Shown piece by piece: positions 24,929 through 33,974 of a stretch of 47,024 nt of DNA (position 1 is the stretch's first letter; the number at the start of each line of letters is the position of its first letter). The position numbers and the translations under genes were made by a program. This stretch comes from Marinitoga sp. 38H-ov (GTDB lineage Bacteria > Thermotogota > Thermotogae > Petrotogales > Petrotogaceae): the NCBI RefSeq assembly GCF_011057715.1, contig NZ_LNGH01000055.1:1-47024 (forward strand), read 5' to 3'. Under the pieces are notes generated by a model that was not told the origin of the DNA, made no database searches, and worked only from the letters and a program-made list of their open reading frames with translations.

Positions 24929-25807
24929 TTACACCTCCATTTTTCTTTTAATTGATACATATAATATTATACCAAAAACTACAAAAAATATACTTATTAA
25001 TACCGCAACTTTCATACCTAAAAACATTAGAGAATCTGTCCTTAATAATTCTATCCATCCTCTCCCTAAAGAATATAATATTAAATATAATGATATAATT
25101 TCGCCATCAAACTTTTTATTATTTCTTGCATAATAAAATAAAAATAAAAATATCACTAAATCCCATATAGATTCATATAAAAACGTTGGATGAAAATATT
25201 CATAACTTTCATAGCCCGGCATTCTAAATTCTTTTGGCACATACATTTTCCAAGGTAAATTTGTTGGACTTCCATAAGCCTCATAATTAAAAAAATTACC
25301 CCATCTACCGATTGATTGTCCTAAAGGTAATACATGTGCCATTAAATCTAATCCTTGTAAAAATGTAAAAGAAATATTTTTCTTTAATTTTGTATATATA
25401 TATACTGATAACAATGCACCTATTATACCTCCATGAATTGCCATTCCCCCATGCCATGTTTTGAAAATTTCTGATGGCATTTTAGAATATATATCCCAAT
25501 TAAATATAACATAGTATAATCTTGCACCTATAATTGAAAAAACTACACCTAAAATTACAGCATTTGATAACTCATTTTCATTAAAATTCCATTTTTTTGC
25601 AGTATCAGTCGCTAAATAAAAACTCAAAAATACTCCTGAAGCTATAAGTAACCCATACCATCTTATTTGCAAAGATCCTATTTTCAATATAATTGGATTT
25701 ACAATTACTTCACCAGAAAAAACTTTAGGCAAAAATAATAAGCCTAAAAGAATATATACAATAGCTGAAATTAATAATACTTTTTTATATAACTTATCGT
25801 TTTTCAT
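24929..25807 (-). CDS. lgt: Phosphatidylglycerol--prolipoprotein diacylglyceryl transferase
   Basis: Membrane enzyme that transfers a diacylglyceryl group to the lipobox Cys of prolipoproteins. Seven or so membrane helices. LQIRWYGLLIASG near residue 46, WHGGMAIHGGIIGA in the middle, the Lgt signature LGQSIGRWGNFFNYEAYG with its essential Arg and Asn, and HPTFLYES near the end are all intact. 292 residues is normal. AGGGGG lies ahead of the ATG. It starts a minus-strand unit lgt-cupin-tatD, and its 5' end faces the tRNA-Gly promoter. Confidence 0.95.
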   Translation of the reverse strand: MKNDKLYKKVLLISAIVYILLGLLFLPKVFSGEVIVNPIILKIGSLQIRWYGLLIASGVFLSFYLATDTAKKWNFNENELSNAVILGVVFSIIGARLYYVIFNWDIYSKMPSEIFKTWHGGMAIHGGIIGALLSVYIYTKLKKNISFTFLQGLDLMAHVLPLGQSIGRWGNFFNYEAYGSPTNLPWKMYVPKEFRMPGYESYEYFHPTFLYESIWDLVIFLFLFYYARNNKKFDGEIISLYLILYSLGRGWIELLRTDSLMFLGMKVAVLISIFFVVFGIILYVSIKRKMEV

Positions 25808-25818
25808 ACAAAACCCCC

Positions 25819-25847
25819 TTGAAAATTTTTTTAAATAATGATATAAT
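25819..25847 (+). promoter_or_regulatory. Promoter of tRNA-Gly
   Basis: TTGAAA (25819-25824), exactly 17 bases, TATAAT (25842-25847), with TGA directly before the -10 box. The start point would be 5-7 bases before the tRNA. This is the best match to consensus in the window, as expected for a stable RNA. Confidence 0.88.
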
Positions 25848-25859
25848 AAATTTCGGCAA

Positions 25860-25935
25860 GCGGGTGTAGCTCAGTTGGTAGAGCATCAGCTTCCCAAGCT
25901 GAGGGTCGCGGGTTCGAGTCCCGTCGCCCGCTCCA
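25860..25935 (+). tRNA. tRNA-Gly (anticodon CCC)
   Basis: 76-nt cloverleaf with encoded CCA. Acceptor GCGGGTG/CGCCCGC, D stem GCTC/GAGC, anticodon stem TCAGC/GCTGA with loop TTCCCAA giving anticodon CCC, T arm GCGGG-TTCGAGT-CCCGT, discriminator U. U73 and this anticodon indicate glycine (GGG codons). It has its own consensus promoter and no visible terminator before the convergent gene six bases away. Confidence 0.96.
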
Positions 25936-25941
25936 ATTAAT

Positions 25942-27123
25942 TTATTCTATATTTATTTCATCTCTATTTTTTTCTGCAAATATTTCTTTGAAAATGCTAT
26001 GTAAGTCCCCTTTCGAATATTGGCCACCTTTTCTTTTAATATCTTCGTCTATTTCTTCTAAACTATTTAAACCTTTTATATTAGATACTACAACCTTTCC
26101 CTCAGGTTCATTTAATATTTTTTGATATTTTGAAACAATATCAATATTTGGTTTTACGGTTTCTATTTCATCTAAACTTTTTACTTTTTCATCTTTTATT
26201 ATATCTTCTATAGTTTTTTCTGCTTCATTTAAAATCTCTTCTTCTGAAATTTCTTCTTTTGTTTCATTTAAAACTTCTTCAGTTTTTTCCTCATCATTTT
26301 CTGTTTTTTCTTCATTTTCAATTGTATCTTCAAGATCTTCTATATCAAGATTGACATTATCATTAACTTCTATTTCTTCTTCTAATAAACTATCAACATC
26401 TATTTCTTCTAAATTTTGTTCAATATTTCCAACATCTTCATCATTAACATCGAGTTTATTTTTCATTTTTTCATATTCATCCCATAATTCTTCTAATTCA
26501 TCAATTTTCACTTCTAATACTTCTTCTAATGGTATAGTCTCTTCTTCAATCTCTTCATCATTTTCAACAATTTCTCTATTTTCAATTTTATTATCTAATT
26601 CAGATTTAAATGAGTATCTTCTGAAAATAAAGAAATATATTAGAAAACTGGTAATTCCTATAATCATAAATATAACAGCTGTTGTTATAATATAATAAAA
26701 TAATCCTATTTTAACATCTGTTGTTGCTTCATTTGTTGTTGAAGTAGCATTTGATTGAATCTTTAAAGATTTAAAACTCAATTCTTCTTGAATATTACCT
26801 TCTTTAATACTTTTTAAAGCTAAAGAAACCTTGGGATCATCCGTATAATATTTTAAATAATTTTCTGCTTCATTATATTTTTTTAAATAAAATTTTGTCC
26901 AACCTAACATATATCTAATATCAGGATATTTTATTTCAATTTGGGCTGTTAATTTCAAAGCTTCTTCAAAAAATTTTTCAGCGTTTTCATATTCTCCTGT
27001 CTGAAAAGCGCTTTTCCCATTAAAATAATAGATTTCTGCTTTATCCAATGCAGTTTGAGATAAAGAAATAATAGAAAATATTAGAAATATTATCATCATT
27101 ACTTTTTTATAATAGTATCCCAT
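25942..27123 (-). CDS. Membrane-anchored TPR protein with long acidic cytoplasmic domain
   Basis: 393 residues. A signal-like helix (about 8-22), a TPR block (about 28-100, KAEIYYFNGKSAFQTGEYENAEKFFEEAL and WTKFYLKKYNEAENYLKYY), a second membrane helix (about 142-167), then about 220 residues very rich in Glu, Asp, Ile and Asn, probably coiled coil or disordered. If the first helix is a cleaved signal, the TPRs lie outside and the acidic part inside. The start overlaps the end of the lipase-like gene by 25 bases, so the two belong together. I do not recognise the family; TPRs suggest it holds a partner, possibly its neighbour. Confidence 0.72.
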   Translation of the reverse strand: MGYYYKKVMMIIFLIFSIISLSQTALDKAEIYYFNGKSAFQTGEYENAEKFFEEALKLTAQIEIKYPDIRYMLGWTKFYLKKYNEAENYLKYYTDDPKVSLALKSIKEGNIQEELSFKSLKIQSNATSTTNEATTDVKIGLFYYIITTAVIFMIIGITSFLIYFFIFRRYSFKSELDNKIENREIVENDEEIEEETIPLEEVLEVKIDELEELWDEYEKMKNKLDVNDEDVGNIEQNLEEIDVDSLLEEEIEVNDNVNLDIEDLEDTIENEEKTENDEEKTEEVLNETKEEISEEEILNEAEKTIEDIIKDEKVKSLDEIETVKPNIDIVSKYQKILNEPEGKVVVSNIKGLNSLEEIDEDIKRKGGQYSKGDLHSIFKEIFAEKNRDEINIE

Positions 27124-29642
27124 AATTCAAATCCCCCATTTTTTCTAATAAATATTAAAAATGAATTATTATAATTTTCAACATCAATAATATCAAAATC
27201 TAATATAGATTGATAATCCCCTCCAAAAACCTTATTATTCAAATCTATATAAGTAATATAATTTTTATCAAATATCCATAATAAATTATTATTTTCTAAC
27301 AACTTCAATTTACCAACATCACTATTACCCAATATTTGAACCTTTTCATTTTTCGTATCATATATAATTAATTTATAATCCGATGTCAACAAATATATTA
27401 AATATGCACGAGAATAATAATCTACAAAATTCCCTATTTCTTCCTTTAATAAAGCTTCTATACCTGCCTTATTAACTATTGTAATCCAATTATTTCCTTT
27501 TCTTTTTAATATTTTATTTCCTAAAATAATATAAAATTCATTATTTATAACCTTCATTGAAATAAATTGACTACCTTCTGATATCATAGTTTCATTTTCA
27601 TATATATTAGCCAATCCATCGACATAATCAACATATATGTATCTTCTTATTTCTGGTAAATAATATACATTATTGTGTAATTCAAAATCTTTATTTTTAA
27701 TTTTAATGAAATTAAAGGCGCTTTCATCTATAGCATAAACACCATCATCTGATGCAATATATAATCTATCTTTATATTTAATACTTCCTAATATATTCTT
27801 ATTAAAAATATTGTTTCCATCCAAATCATATGCACCTTTATTTGTAAGAATAATAATATTATTATTTAAATTTACAATTTTACCATAATTTATATTTTCT
27901 AAATATAATAATTCTTCTTTAAATTCTAATAATTCTTTTTGTGTATATTTACTATTTTTTTGAAAAATAATGGTACGATTTTCTTTAGATTTCTCCTCAG
28001 ATTTAATCTTTTCAACTACTTCAATTGTTGTTTCAGGAAATTTATCATCTTCAATTTTAGGTATATCAACCTTTTCAATGTTTTTAGATAATATACTTTG
28101 TACAAAAGATAAGACATCATTATCAGAATAAAGCTTATTATATGGCATATCATATGTATAAAAATTCGCACCATTTATTCTTGCACTATCTATAGTAACC
28201 AAACCATCCCCATATCCTTTTATAAATTCCGGATAGAAAGTTGATAATTTAGTATTAGAAATATGAATATTTATATCTGGAATTGTTCCTGTAATAATAT
28301 TATATTCAATATCTTTTCTTATATTTGAATTTTTTAATTTTTTTATAAATTCCGAATCAGGTAAAAGTTCTTTATAATAAGATGAAATTAACTCTAATTT
28401 AGAAGTTATGTTTAAATACAAGGAATTGTATTCTTCTTTATTCAAACCATATGTTAATTCTATTATTTCGGGACTCTTTTTATATATAACATTATAATAA
28501 ATCGGATTAACTATATTAATTCCATTGTTTGGAGGAGAAAACATCGTTATCGTTCTAACATTAGTTATTTCTGGATGTTTTTCTAAAGCATATCTTACAA
28601 TTAAACCTCCTATACCTTGAGTTATTATATCAAACTGCTTATTTTTTTTAGCTTTTAATTCCAAAGCAAATCTCTCTGCTTCAAACTCCAAGTAACTATT
28701 TGAACCTGTTCTTATATAATAACCAAAAAAGGCATCCATATACTTTTTTGGTTTAGTTTCTAATAAAGGATATTTATAATTCCATATTGTCCTATTAGGA
28801 AAATATAAACTCCAAATATTTTCGCCATATATATTGTTTATTGTCTGAGTATTTGGTATAAATCCTAAAAAATTATTATCGATTCCTGGAACTAATATAA
28901 TATCCGGTTCTAATGATGATGGTTTTTCAATTAATGTTTTTAAACCAAAATCTACTTCTTTTGGGTTAGGATCTACATATAGTCCGAATTTCGAAAAATG
29001 AAAAGTATTTGCTTGTACTACATATGTTCCCAAAGATTCATCTTTATATATTTCACATCCAGCCAATTTTTTTACTACTGGTGGGTTATCATCAGAAGCA
29101 TAAACTATTGAAAAATTATTAAAAGAATCACCATAATATAATTCCATTGGTAATTTATATTTTATTTTAATAGGTTTCAAGGAAGACTCATCTTTTTTAT
29201 CATCAGGAATTATTTCATATATGGGACCATATAAATTTCCCAAAGTTTTTAAATTTTGATATTCAGCTGAGTTTTCTTTTAATGATTTAATAGTAAAAGT
29301 CTTTTTATATTGAAATGCATCTGGAGGTACATATATAAATAAATTTGAAATAGATGCGCTTTCTGCTTGACTTTCAACATTTAATTTTTTTGTAGAAAAT
29401 GTCGGAACTATAATTATTAAAAGTATTATTAATAATATTATTGCTAATACTGATGAAATAAATATTATTTTCTTCTTTCTATTAAAGTTTTTAAAATCTT
29501 TCAAAAATTCTATAATTTTTTTTATAGAAAAATTTTTTAAAGGTATTTTCTTAAAAATACCTAAAATACCGCTTATATTAAATTTAGATTTTTTTTCATT
29601 TTTATTACTCTCTTCTGATATATTTTTTCCTTTTTTTGCCAT
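27099..29642 (-). CDS. Membrane-anchored lipase-like protein lacking the nucleophile serine
   Basis: 847 residues. A Lys-rich cytoplasmic start (1-55), one membrane helix (about 59-81), a beta-rich domain (about 95-230), an alpha/beta-hydrolase-like domain (about 240-530) and a C-terminal part (from about 570) made of repeated short strands such as NNIIILTNKGAYDLDGN and KDRLYIASDDGVYAIDE, resembling a beta-propeller. The hydrolase part has the layout of PGAP1/LCAT-like lipases (DIILVPGI, then FDIITQGIGGLIVRYALE, later YGDGLVTIDSA). The usual GHSxGG elbow reads TQGIGG, so the Ser is Gly. It is either a non-catalytic binding protein or works differently. It overlaps the TPR gene. Confidence 0.6.
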   Translation of the reverse strand: MAKKGKNISEESNKNEKKSKFNISGILGIFKKIPLKNFSIKKIIEFLKDFKNFNRKKKIIFISSVLAIILLIILLIIIVPTFSTKKLNVESQAESASISNLFIYVPPDAFQYKKTFTIKSLKENSAEYQNLKTLGNLYGPIYEIIPDDKKDESSLKPIKIKYKLPMELYYGDSFNNFSIVYASDDNPPVVKKLAGCEIYKDESLGTYVVQANTFHFSKFGLYVDPNPKEVDFGLKTLIEKPSSLEPDIILVPGIDNNFLGFIPNTQTINNIYGENIWSLYFPNRTIWNYKYPLLETKPKKYMDAFFGYYIRTGSNSYLEFEAERFALELKAKKNKQFDIITQGIGGLIVRYALEKHPEITNVRTITMFSPPNNGINIVNPIYYNVIYKKSPEIIELTYGLNKEEYNSLYLNITSKLELISSYYKELLPDSEFIKKLKNSNIRKDIEYNIITGTIPDINIHISNTKLSTFYPEFIKGYGDGLVTIDSARINGANFYTYDMPYNKLYSDNDVLSFVQSILSKNIEKVDIPKIEDDKFPETTIEVVEKIKSEEKSKENRTIIFQKNSKYTQKELLEFKEELLYLENINYGKIVNLNNNIIILTNKGAYDLDGNNIFNKNILGSIKYKDRLYIASDDGVYAIDESAFNFIKIKNKDFELHNNVYYLPEIRRYIYVDYVDGLANIYENETMISEGSQFISMKVINNEFYIILGNKILKRKGNNWITIVNKAGIEALLKEEIGNFVDYYSRAYLIYLLTSDYKLIIYDTKNEKVQILGNSDVGKLKLLENNNLLWIFDKNYITYIDLNNKVFGGDYQSILDFDIIDVENYNNSFLIFIRKNGGFELWDTIIKK

Positions 29643-29644
29643 AT

Positions 29645-30487
29645 CTACTTCCTTTCAATTAATGATTTAATATTAATTAATTCATCAACTAAAAAATTCA
29701 TTTTCAGTTTTGAAAGTGATAAAATCGATTCATCAAATAATGAATCTGCATATTTTTTTGCTTTATCTTGATTCATTATTTTTAATAAAGTGTATTTATT
29801 TTCATCATTACTTAAATCCTTTCCAACTTCATCAAATGTACCGTGTAAATCTTTTAAATCATCATAAATTTGAAATGCTAGACCAAAACTTTTACCAGTA
29901 TTTTTAAGAATTTCAAAATCATTTTGATTATCCTTTAATAACGAGGCAAAAGCAAAAGAAAACTCAAATAAAGCAGATGTTTTCTTTTCATACATATCCA
30001 ATATTTGTTTATCTGATGGAACAATTAATTTTTTTTCAAAAGCAACATCTAAAGTTTCTCCTTCAATTAATTTAATTACAGTTTCAGAAAAGAATCCATA
30101 TAGTTTTGATAATTTATTATCATAAAAAATTTTATATGGTAAAATAAAACCCAAATCACCTGTTAAAATTGCTCTCCATTCTCCAAATTCTTTATGACTT
30201 GTCCTATTTCCTCGCCTATAATCGCTATTATCTATTGCTGGCAAATCATCATGTATTAAAGATGCTGTATGTAAAATCTCTATTGCAAAACCTATTTTAA
30301 ATAATTTTTCTTCTTCTACATTATAATATCGTCCGATATTATAAATTATCCAGGGACGTAATCTTTTTCCTCCTGAAAAATATGAATATCTAATTGTCTC
30401 ATTTAAAATGTTTATTAATTCTAAAGAATTAAATAATTCTTTAGATGCATTGTCAAAAACTTTTTTAAATTCATTTATCTTCATCAT
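29645..30487 (-). CDS. Polyprenyl (farnesyl/geranylgeranyl) diphosphate synthase
   Basis: 280 residues, trans-isoprenyl diphosphate synthase. GGKRLRPW binds substrate; the first Asp-rich motif is LIHDDLPAIDNSDYRRG (near residue 75-92, DDxxxxD form), the second is QIYDDLKDL; KTSALFEF and GKDLSNDENKYT complete the pattern. The DDxxxxD first motif is that of bacterial IspA-like enzymes; chain length is not certain. I start at ATG 30487, seven bases after GAGGGG; an ATG at 30505 lies further up, inside the end of the nuclease gene and before that site. It would use products of the MEP pathway (dxr at 2742). Confidence 0.9.
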   Translation of the reverse strand: MMKINEFKKVFDNASKELFNSLELINILNETIRYSYFSGGKRLRPWIIYNIGRYYNVEEEKLFKIGFAIEILHTASLIHDDLPAIDNSDYRRGNRTSHKEFGEWRAILTGDLGFILPYKIFYDNKLSKLYGFFSETVIKLIEGETLDVAFEKKLIVPSDKQILDMYEKKTSALFEFSFAFASLLKDNQNDFEILKNTGKSFGLAFQIYDDLKDLHGTFDEVGKDLSNDENKYTLLKIMNQDKAKKYADSLFDESILSLSKLKMNFLVDELINIKSLIERK

Positions 30488-31013
30488 ATTTTTTCCCCTC
30501 ATCAAAAAAATGCTTTTTTATTGTATCTATATCAAAATTTTCTAAAAACTTTTTAAATTCATTTCTTTTATCTTCTTCGGTATTTTCTTCCTCATTTTCA
30601 ATAGGAATAAAAGACAAATCAATTCCATTATCAATAATCAATTTATCTTTAATATAAATAGGTATTCTTTTTTTCACTGCTAGTACAAGTGCATCCGATG
30701 GTCTTGAATCAAGATTTATTTCTATTCCATCTTTTTCTAAAATAATATTTGAATAATATATATTATCTTCCATGTTATGTATTTCTACTCTATTTATATC
30801 ATATCCTTCATTTTCTAATATAGAAATTATCAAATCATGAGTTAAAGGACGTGGAGTCTTTTGCTCATTTATTGCTAACGCTAAAAAGGTAGCTTCACAA
30901 GCTCCTATCCATATTGGAATACCTAAATGTGTATTTTCTATTCTCAAAAAAACTACTGGAGAATTAGAAATTTTATCTAATCCCATTGTAATAATATCAA
31001 CCTTTTTAAACAT
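30471..31013 (-). CDS. BFN-domain protein (bifunctional nuclease family)
   Basis: 180 residues. The BFN domain fills the first 140: PVVFLRIENTHLGIPIWIG, EATFLALAINEQKTPRPLTHDL and the signature SRPSDALVLAVKKRIPIYI. The tail is Glu/Asp/Lys-rich. The family has a known structure from Thermotoga maritima (TM0160), and plant members show DNase/RNase activity; the bacterial role is not settled. The C-terminal UVR motif found in some members is not evident. The end overlaps the polyprenyl synthase start. Confidence 0.88.
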   Translation of the reverse strand: MFKKVDIITMGLDKISNSPVVFLRIENTHLGIPIWIGACEATFLALAINEQKTPRPLTHDLIISILENEGYDINRVEIHNMEDNIYYSNIILEKDGIEINLDSRPSDALVLAVKKRIPIYIKDKLIIDNGIDLSFIPIENEEENTEEDKRNEFKKFLENFDIDTIKKHFFDEGKKYDEDK

Positions 31014-31025
31014 AATATCACTTCC

Positions 31026-31763
31026 TTAATTTACTTCAGAAGATAATAAATTAAAAATGTGATTTCTTAAGTCCTCTTCACTTTCAAAATCCTTAGGAAC
31101 TAAAGGTTTAAAAATTTTTATATTAACATTATGTGGATTAAGCAAATGTTCTCCTTTTTTTATTATGTAATATGTTCCATCAATTGCAACAGGAAGTATT
31201 TTTATATTATATCTATACGGAATCATTAAAGATCCTTTTTTAAATGGCTTTACTTTTCCATCTAAAGTTCTAGTACCTTCTGGAAAAATAGTCAATTTTC
31301 TTCCTTCTTCTAATTTTCTTTTTATATCACGAAGAGCAGCCGCCGCTTTGGAAGGATTTTTTCTATCAATAAATACAGAACCTAACGCTTTTATAAAACT
31401 TGCAATTATAGGGGCTTTTTCTAATTCCTTTTTTGCTATAAATCCTGTAGGATATATATAACCTATTATTAACGGAATATCTAATAAACTTTGATGATTT
31501 GCAACAATCATATATTGTTCATTTTCAATTTCATTTATATCTATTTCACTTTCAACATTTACTTTTATCCCTAATAATTTAAACGCATTTTTCCCAAATT
31601 TATATACAACTTTTCTCAAATAAGAATCCGCCTTTTTTTCACCTGATATTTTGCTTATAATTTTTGAAATTAATAAAACAATAGAACCATATATAACTAC
31701 ATATCCAAAAAAACCAATATAAAACCATATAGTTAATAAAAATCGTTTTATTAAATTAATCAA
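31026..31763 (-). CDS. plsC: 1-acyl-sn-glycerol-3-phosphate acyltransferase
   Basis: 245 residues. Adds the second acyl chain to lysophosphatidate at the inner membrane. An N-terminal hydrophobic helix (about 8-33), the catalytic block NHQSLLD near residue 88, GFIAKKELEKAPI, VFIDR, and the substrate-binding FPEGTRT near 155 are all present. It overlaps thiI by eight bases and is followed by the BFN gene after 12 bases. Together with the polyprenyl synthase this gives the unit a lipid theme. Confidence 0.93.
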   Translation of the reverse strand: MINLIKRFLLTIWFYIGFFGYVVIYGSIVLLISKIISKISGEKKADSYLRKVVYKFGKNAFKLLGIKVNVESEIDINEIENEQYMIVANHQSLLDIPLIIGYIYPTGFIAKKELEKAPIIASFIKALGSVFIDRKNPSKAAAALRDIKRKLEEGRKLTIFPEGTRTLDGKVKPFKKGSLMIPYRYNIKILPVAIDGTYYIIKKGEHLLNPHNVNIKIFKPLVPKDFESEEDLRNHIFNLLSSEVN

Positions 31764-32982
31764 GATTCAACACCTCTTTTTCTAAAAAAGAGTAATTTTC
31801 AATAACTTCACCATTTTTTATTATATATACCAAACTATTTTTTATAGCTTCATACTCCAAATTTGATAAATTTTCTATTTTTTCTTCATATTTTCTCATT
31901 TTATCAGGGAATGATTTAGTAGCTGGTGTTTTAGGTAAAAATGCAACACAACTATCTTTATATGGCCATATTGATATATCATATGTACCAATTTCCTGTG
32001 ACCTTTTTACTATTTCTAACTTTTCATATCCAACTAAAGGTCTTAATATTAACATATCTGTTGCATCTGATATTGTTATCATATTTTCTAATGTTTGTGA
32101 TGCAACTTGGCCTAGATTTTCTCCCGTAATTAACGCTGAACTATTTGAATGCTTCGCAATTTTAGAAGCTATTCTTAACATGGATCTTCTCTGTAAAATT
32201 AACGAATAGCTTTCTACATTTAATTTTTTTATAGCCATTTGAACATTAGTAAAAGGAACAATATAATGGTAAAATTTAAATGGATAATATTCACTTAACT
32301 TTTTACTTAACTCAATTAATTTCATAATTGTTTTCTCATTATTACTTGGAGGGCTATAAAAAGATATGGCATTCATTTTCATTCCTCTTTTCATCATAAG
32401 CCATGCTGCTACAGGGCTATCTATACCTCCAGAAAGCATAATACTAGCCTTACCACCAGCACCGACGGGATATCCCGCATAACATTCTATATTTTCAAAG
32501 TATACAAAAGAAAGTTCCTGTCTTATTTCAACTTTAATTAAATAATCAGGATTATGCACATCTACTTTTAAATTCGGAAATTCATTAAGAACATCTTCGC
32601 CAAGATTTTTATTTAAATCAAAACTTCTAATTGGAAATGTTTTATCTGTTCTTCTAGCATCAATTTTAAAAGTACCTGTTGCAATATTTTTTTCTTTTAA
32701 TAAGAAAAATATTTTATTTTTTATGTCTTCATAATTTTTTTCCACTTTTAAAGCCGGAGATATAGATTTTATACCAAATACCCTTTTTAAATTATTTAAC
32801 ATAGTACTGTCTATTTTTTTATTTTCTTTAGGAGTAATTATTATTCTTCCATATATTTTTTTTGCACTAACATTATGGTCTAATTGTAACACTATATTAT
32901 TCATTAATTTATTTTCAAATATTCTTCTATTTTTTCCCTTAGTTCCTATTTCACTATATTTAATAACCACAAAATCGTACAT
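31756..32982 (-). CDS. thiI: tRNA 4-thiouridine synthase ThiI, without rhodanese domain
   Basis: 408 residues. N-terminal ferredoxin-like plus THUMP domain (IKYSEIGTKGKNRR, then GRIIITP and the THUMP part to about 165), then the PP-loop adenylation domain SGGIDSPVAAWLMMKRG near 181 and GENLGQVASQT. The C-terminus has DSCVAFLPKTPATK but no rhodanese domain, as in the short ThiI of Bacillus and Thermotoga. It makes s4U8 in tRNA and may supply thiazole sulfur. It overlaps plsC by eight bases; there are 11 bases between it and the YitT gene upstream. Confidence 0.95.
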   Translation of the reverse strand: MYDFVVIKYSEIGTKGKNRRIFENKLMNNIVLQLDHNVSAKKIYGRIIITPKENKKIDSTMLNNLKRVFGIKSISPALKVEKNYEDIKNKIFFLLKEKNIATGTFKIDARRTDKTFPIRSFDLNKNLGEDVLNEFPNLKVDVHNPDYLIKVEIRQELSFVYFENIECYAGYPVGAGGKASIMLSGGIDSPVAAWLMMKRGMKMNAISFYSPPSNNEKTIMKLIELSKKLSEYYPFKFYHYIVPFTNVQMAIKKLNVESYSLILQRRSMLRIASKIAKHSNSSALITGENLGQVASQTLENMITISDATDMLILRPLVGYEKLEIVKRSQEIGTYDISIWPYKDSCVAFLPKTPATKSFPDKMRKYEEKIENLSNLEYEAIKNSLVYIIKNGEVIENYSFLEKEVLNLD

Positions 32983-32993
32983 AAAATACCTCC

Positions 32994-33842
32994 TTAAATT
33001 TTTAATTTATCAAAACCTTCACCAAATACTCCAGCAACTGATCCCATTGAAATAAAAGCATTTTTATCATGTTTTTTTATTATTTTCAAAACAATAGGTA
33101 ATTCTCTTCTTCTTACGATAGTCAATATAATATTTCTGTTTTCTTTTGTATACCAACCTGTTCCTTGAATTAATGTTACTCCTCTACCTAATGTTTTAGT
33201 GATTTCATCTGCAATATTTCCGTATTTATCTGAAAATATAAATAATTGTACAGATGATTTCCCACCTTCTAAAACTAAATCAACAGCATAACTTGATATT
33301 GCCATTGTAACATAACCATATATTATAGTCTCAAAAGATCTAAAAATAAAATATGAACTACCTATTATTATTATATCAAATAAAAACATGGTTCTTCCAG
33401 GACTAACATTTCTAAACTTATTTATAATCATTACTATTATTTCTGTTCCACCAGTACTTCCTCCAGCAAGAAAAACAATTCCTATACCTGTACCCAATAA
33501 TATACCTCCAATTACAGATGACAAAAATTGATCATATAATATAGGAGAATTAAAAAAATTTTGCAAATAGGTTATAAAAAACGATGAACTCGCTATACCA
33601 AATATAGTTTTAAACCCAAAAGATTTTCCAATTATTTTCATAGCAATATATAATAATATTACATTCATAATTAAATAACTTATACCAACCGGAATACCTG
33701 TTACATAATAAATCATTGTACCTACACCACTTAATCCTCCACCTACTATTTTCCATGGAATTAAAAATAAAGTCCAACCTATTGCATTAATAAAAGTCCC
33801 TAAAGTTATTAGAAATATATCTTTAAATAATTCTTTTTTCAT
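32994..33842 (-). CDS. YitT-family membrane protein
   Basis: 282 residues. Five or six membrane helices (first about 10-30 with TLGTFINAIGWTLFLIPWKIVGGG, the family hallmark), each half showing the GG.SG.. loop (VGGGLSGVGT, LAGGSTGGTEI), which suggests an internal repeat. The last about 85 residues (KYGNIADEITKTLGRGVTLIQGTGWYT) form the cytoplasmic DUF2179 domain. Function is not established; some YitT proteins are thought to carry small solutes. It heads the minus-strand unit from an extended -10 promoter. Confidence 0.9.
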   Translation of the reverse strand: MKKELFKDIFLITLGTFINAIGWTLFLIPWKIVGGGLSGVGTMIYYVTGIPVGISYLIMNVILLYIAMKIIGKSFGFKTIFGIASSSFFITYLQNFFNSPILYDQFLSSVIGGILLGTGIGIVFLAGGSTGGTEIIVMIINKFRNVSPGRTMFLFDIIIIGSSYFIFRSFETIIYGYVTMAISSYAVDLVLEGGKSSVQLFIFSDKYGNIADEITKTLGRGVTLIQGTGWYTKENRNIILTIVRRRELPIVLKIIKKHDKNAFISMGSVAGVFGEGFDKLKI

Positions 33843-33877
33843 GTTTATCCCTTCCTTATTAAAGTCTTTTGCAATTA

Positions 33878-33886
33878 ATTATATCA
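33878..33886 (-). promoter_or_regulatory. Extended -10 promoter of the YitT-thiI-plsC unit
   Basis: Minus strand TG-A-TATAAT at 33886-33878, 36 bases before the YitT ATG. No distinct -35 box. Divergent from the kinase promoter about 55 bases away. Confidence 0.6.
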
Positions 33887-33937
33887 AAATAATTTTAATT
33901 TAAAGGTATTATTGTTAAAATTTGTATTTTTTTATAG

Positions 33938-33943
33938 TATAAT
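33938..33943 (+). promoter_or_regulatory. -10 box of the histidine kinase gene
   Basis: TATAAT at 33938-33943, 32 bases before the kinase ATG. A TTGTTA sits at 33912-33917 but the spacer would be 20 bases, so the -35 assignment is open. Confidence 0.5.
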
Positions 33944-33974
33944 TATTATATAAAAAATATATTGGAGTGATAAT

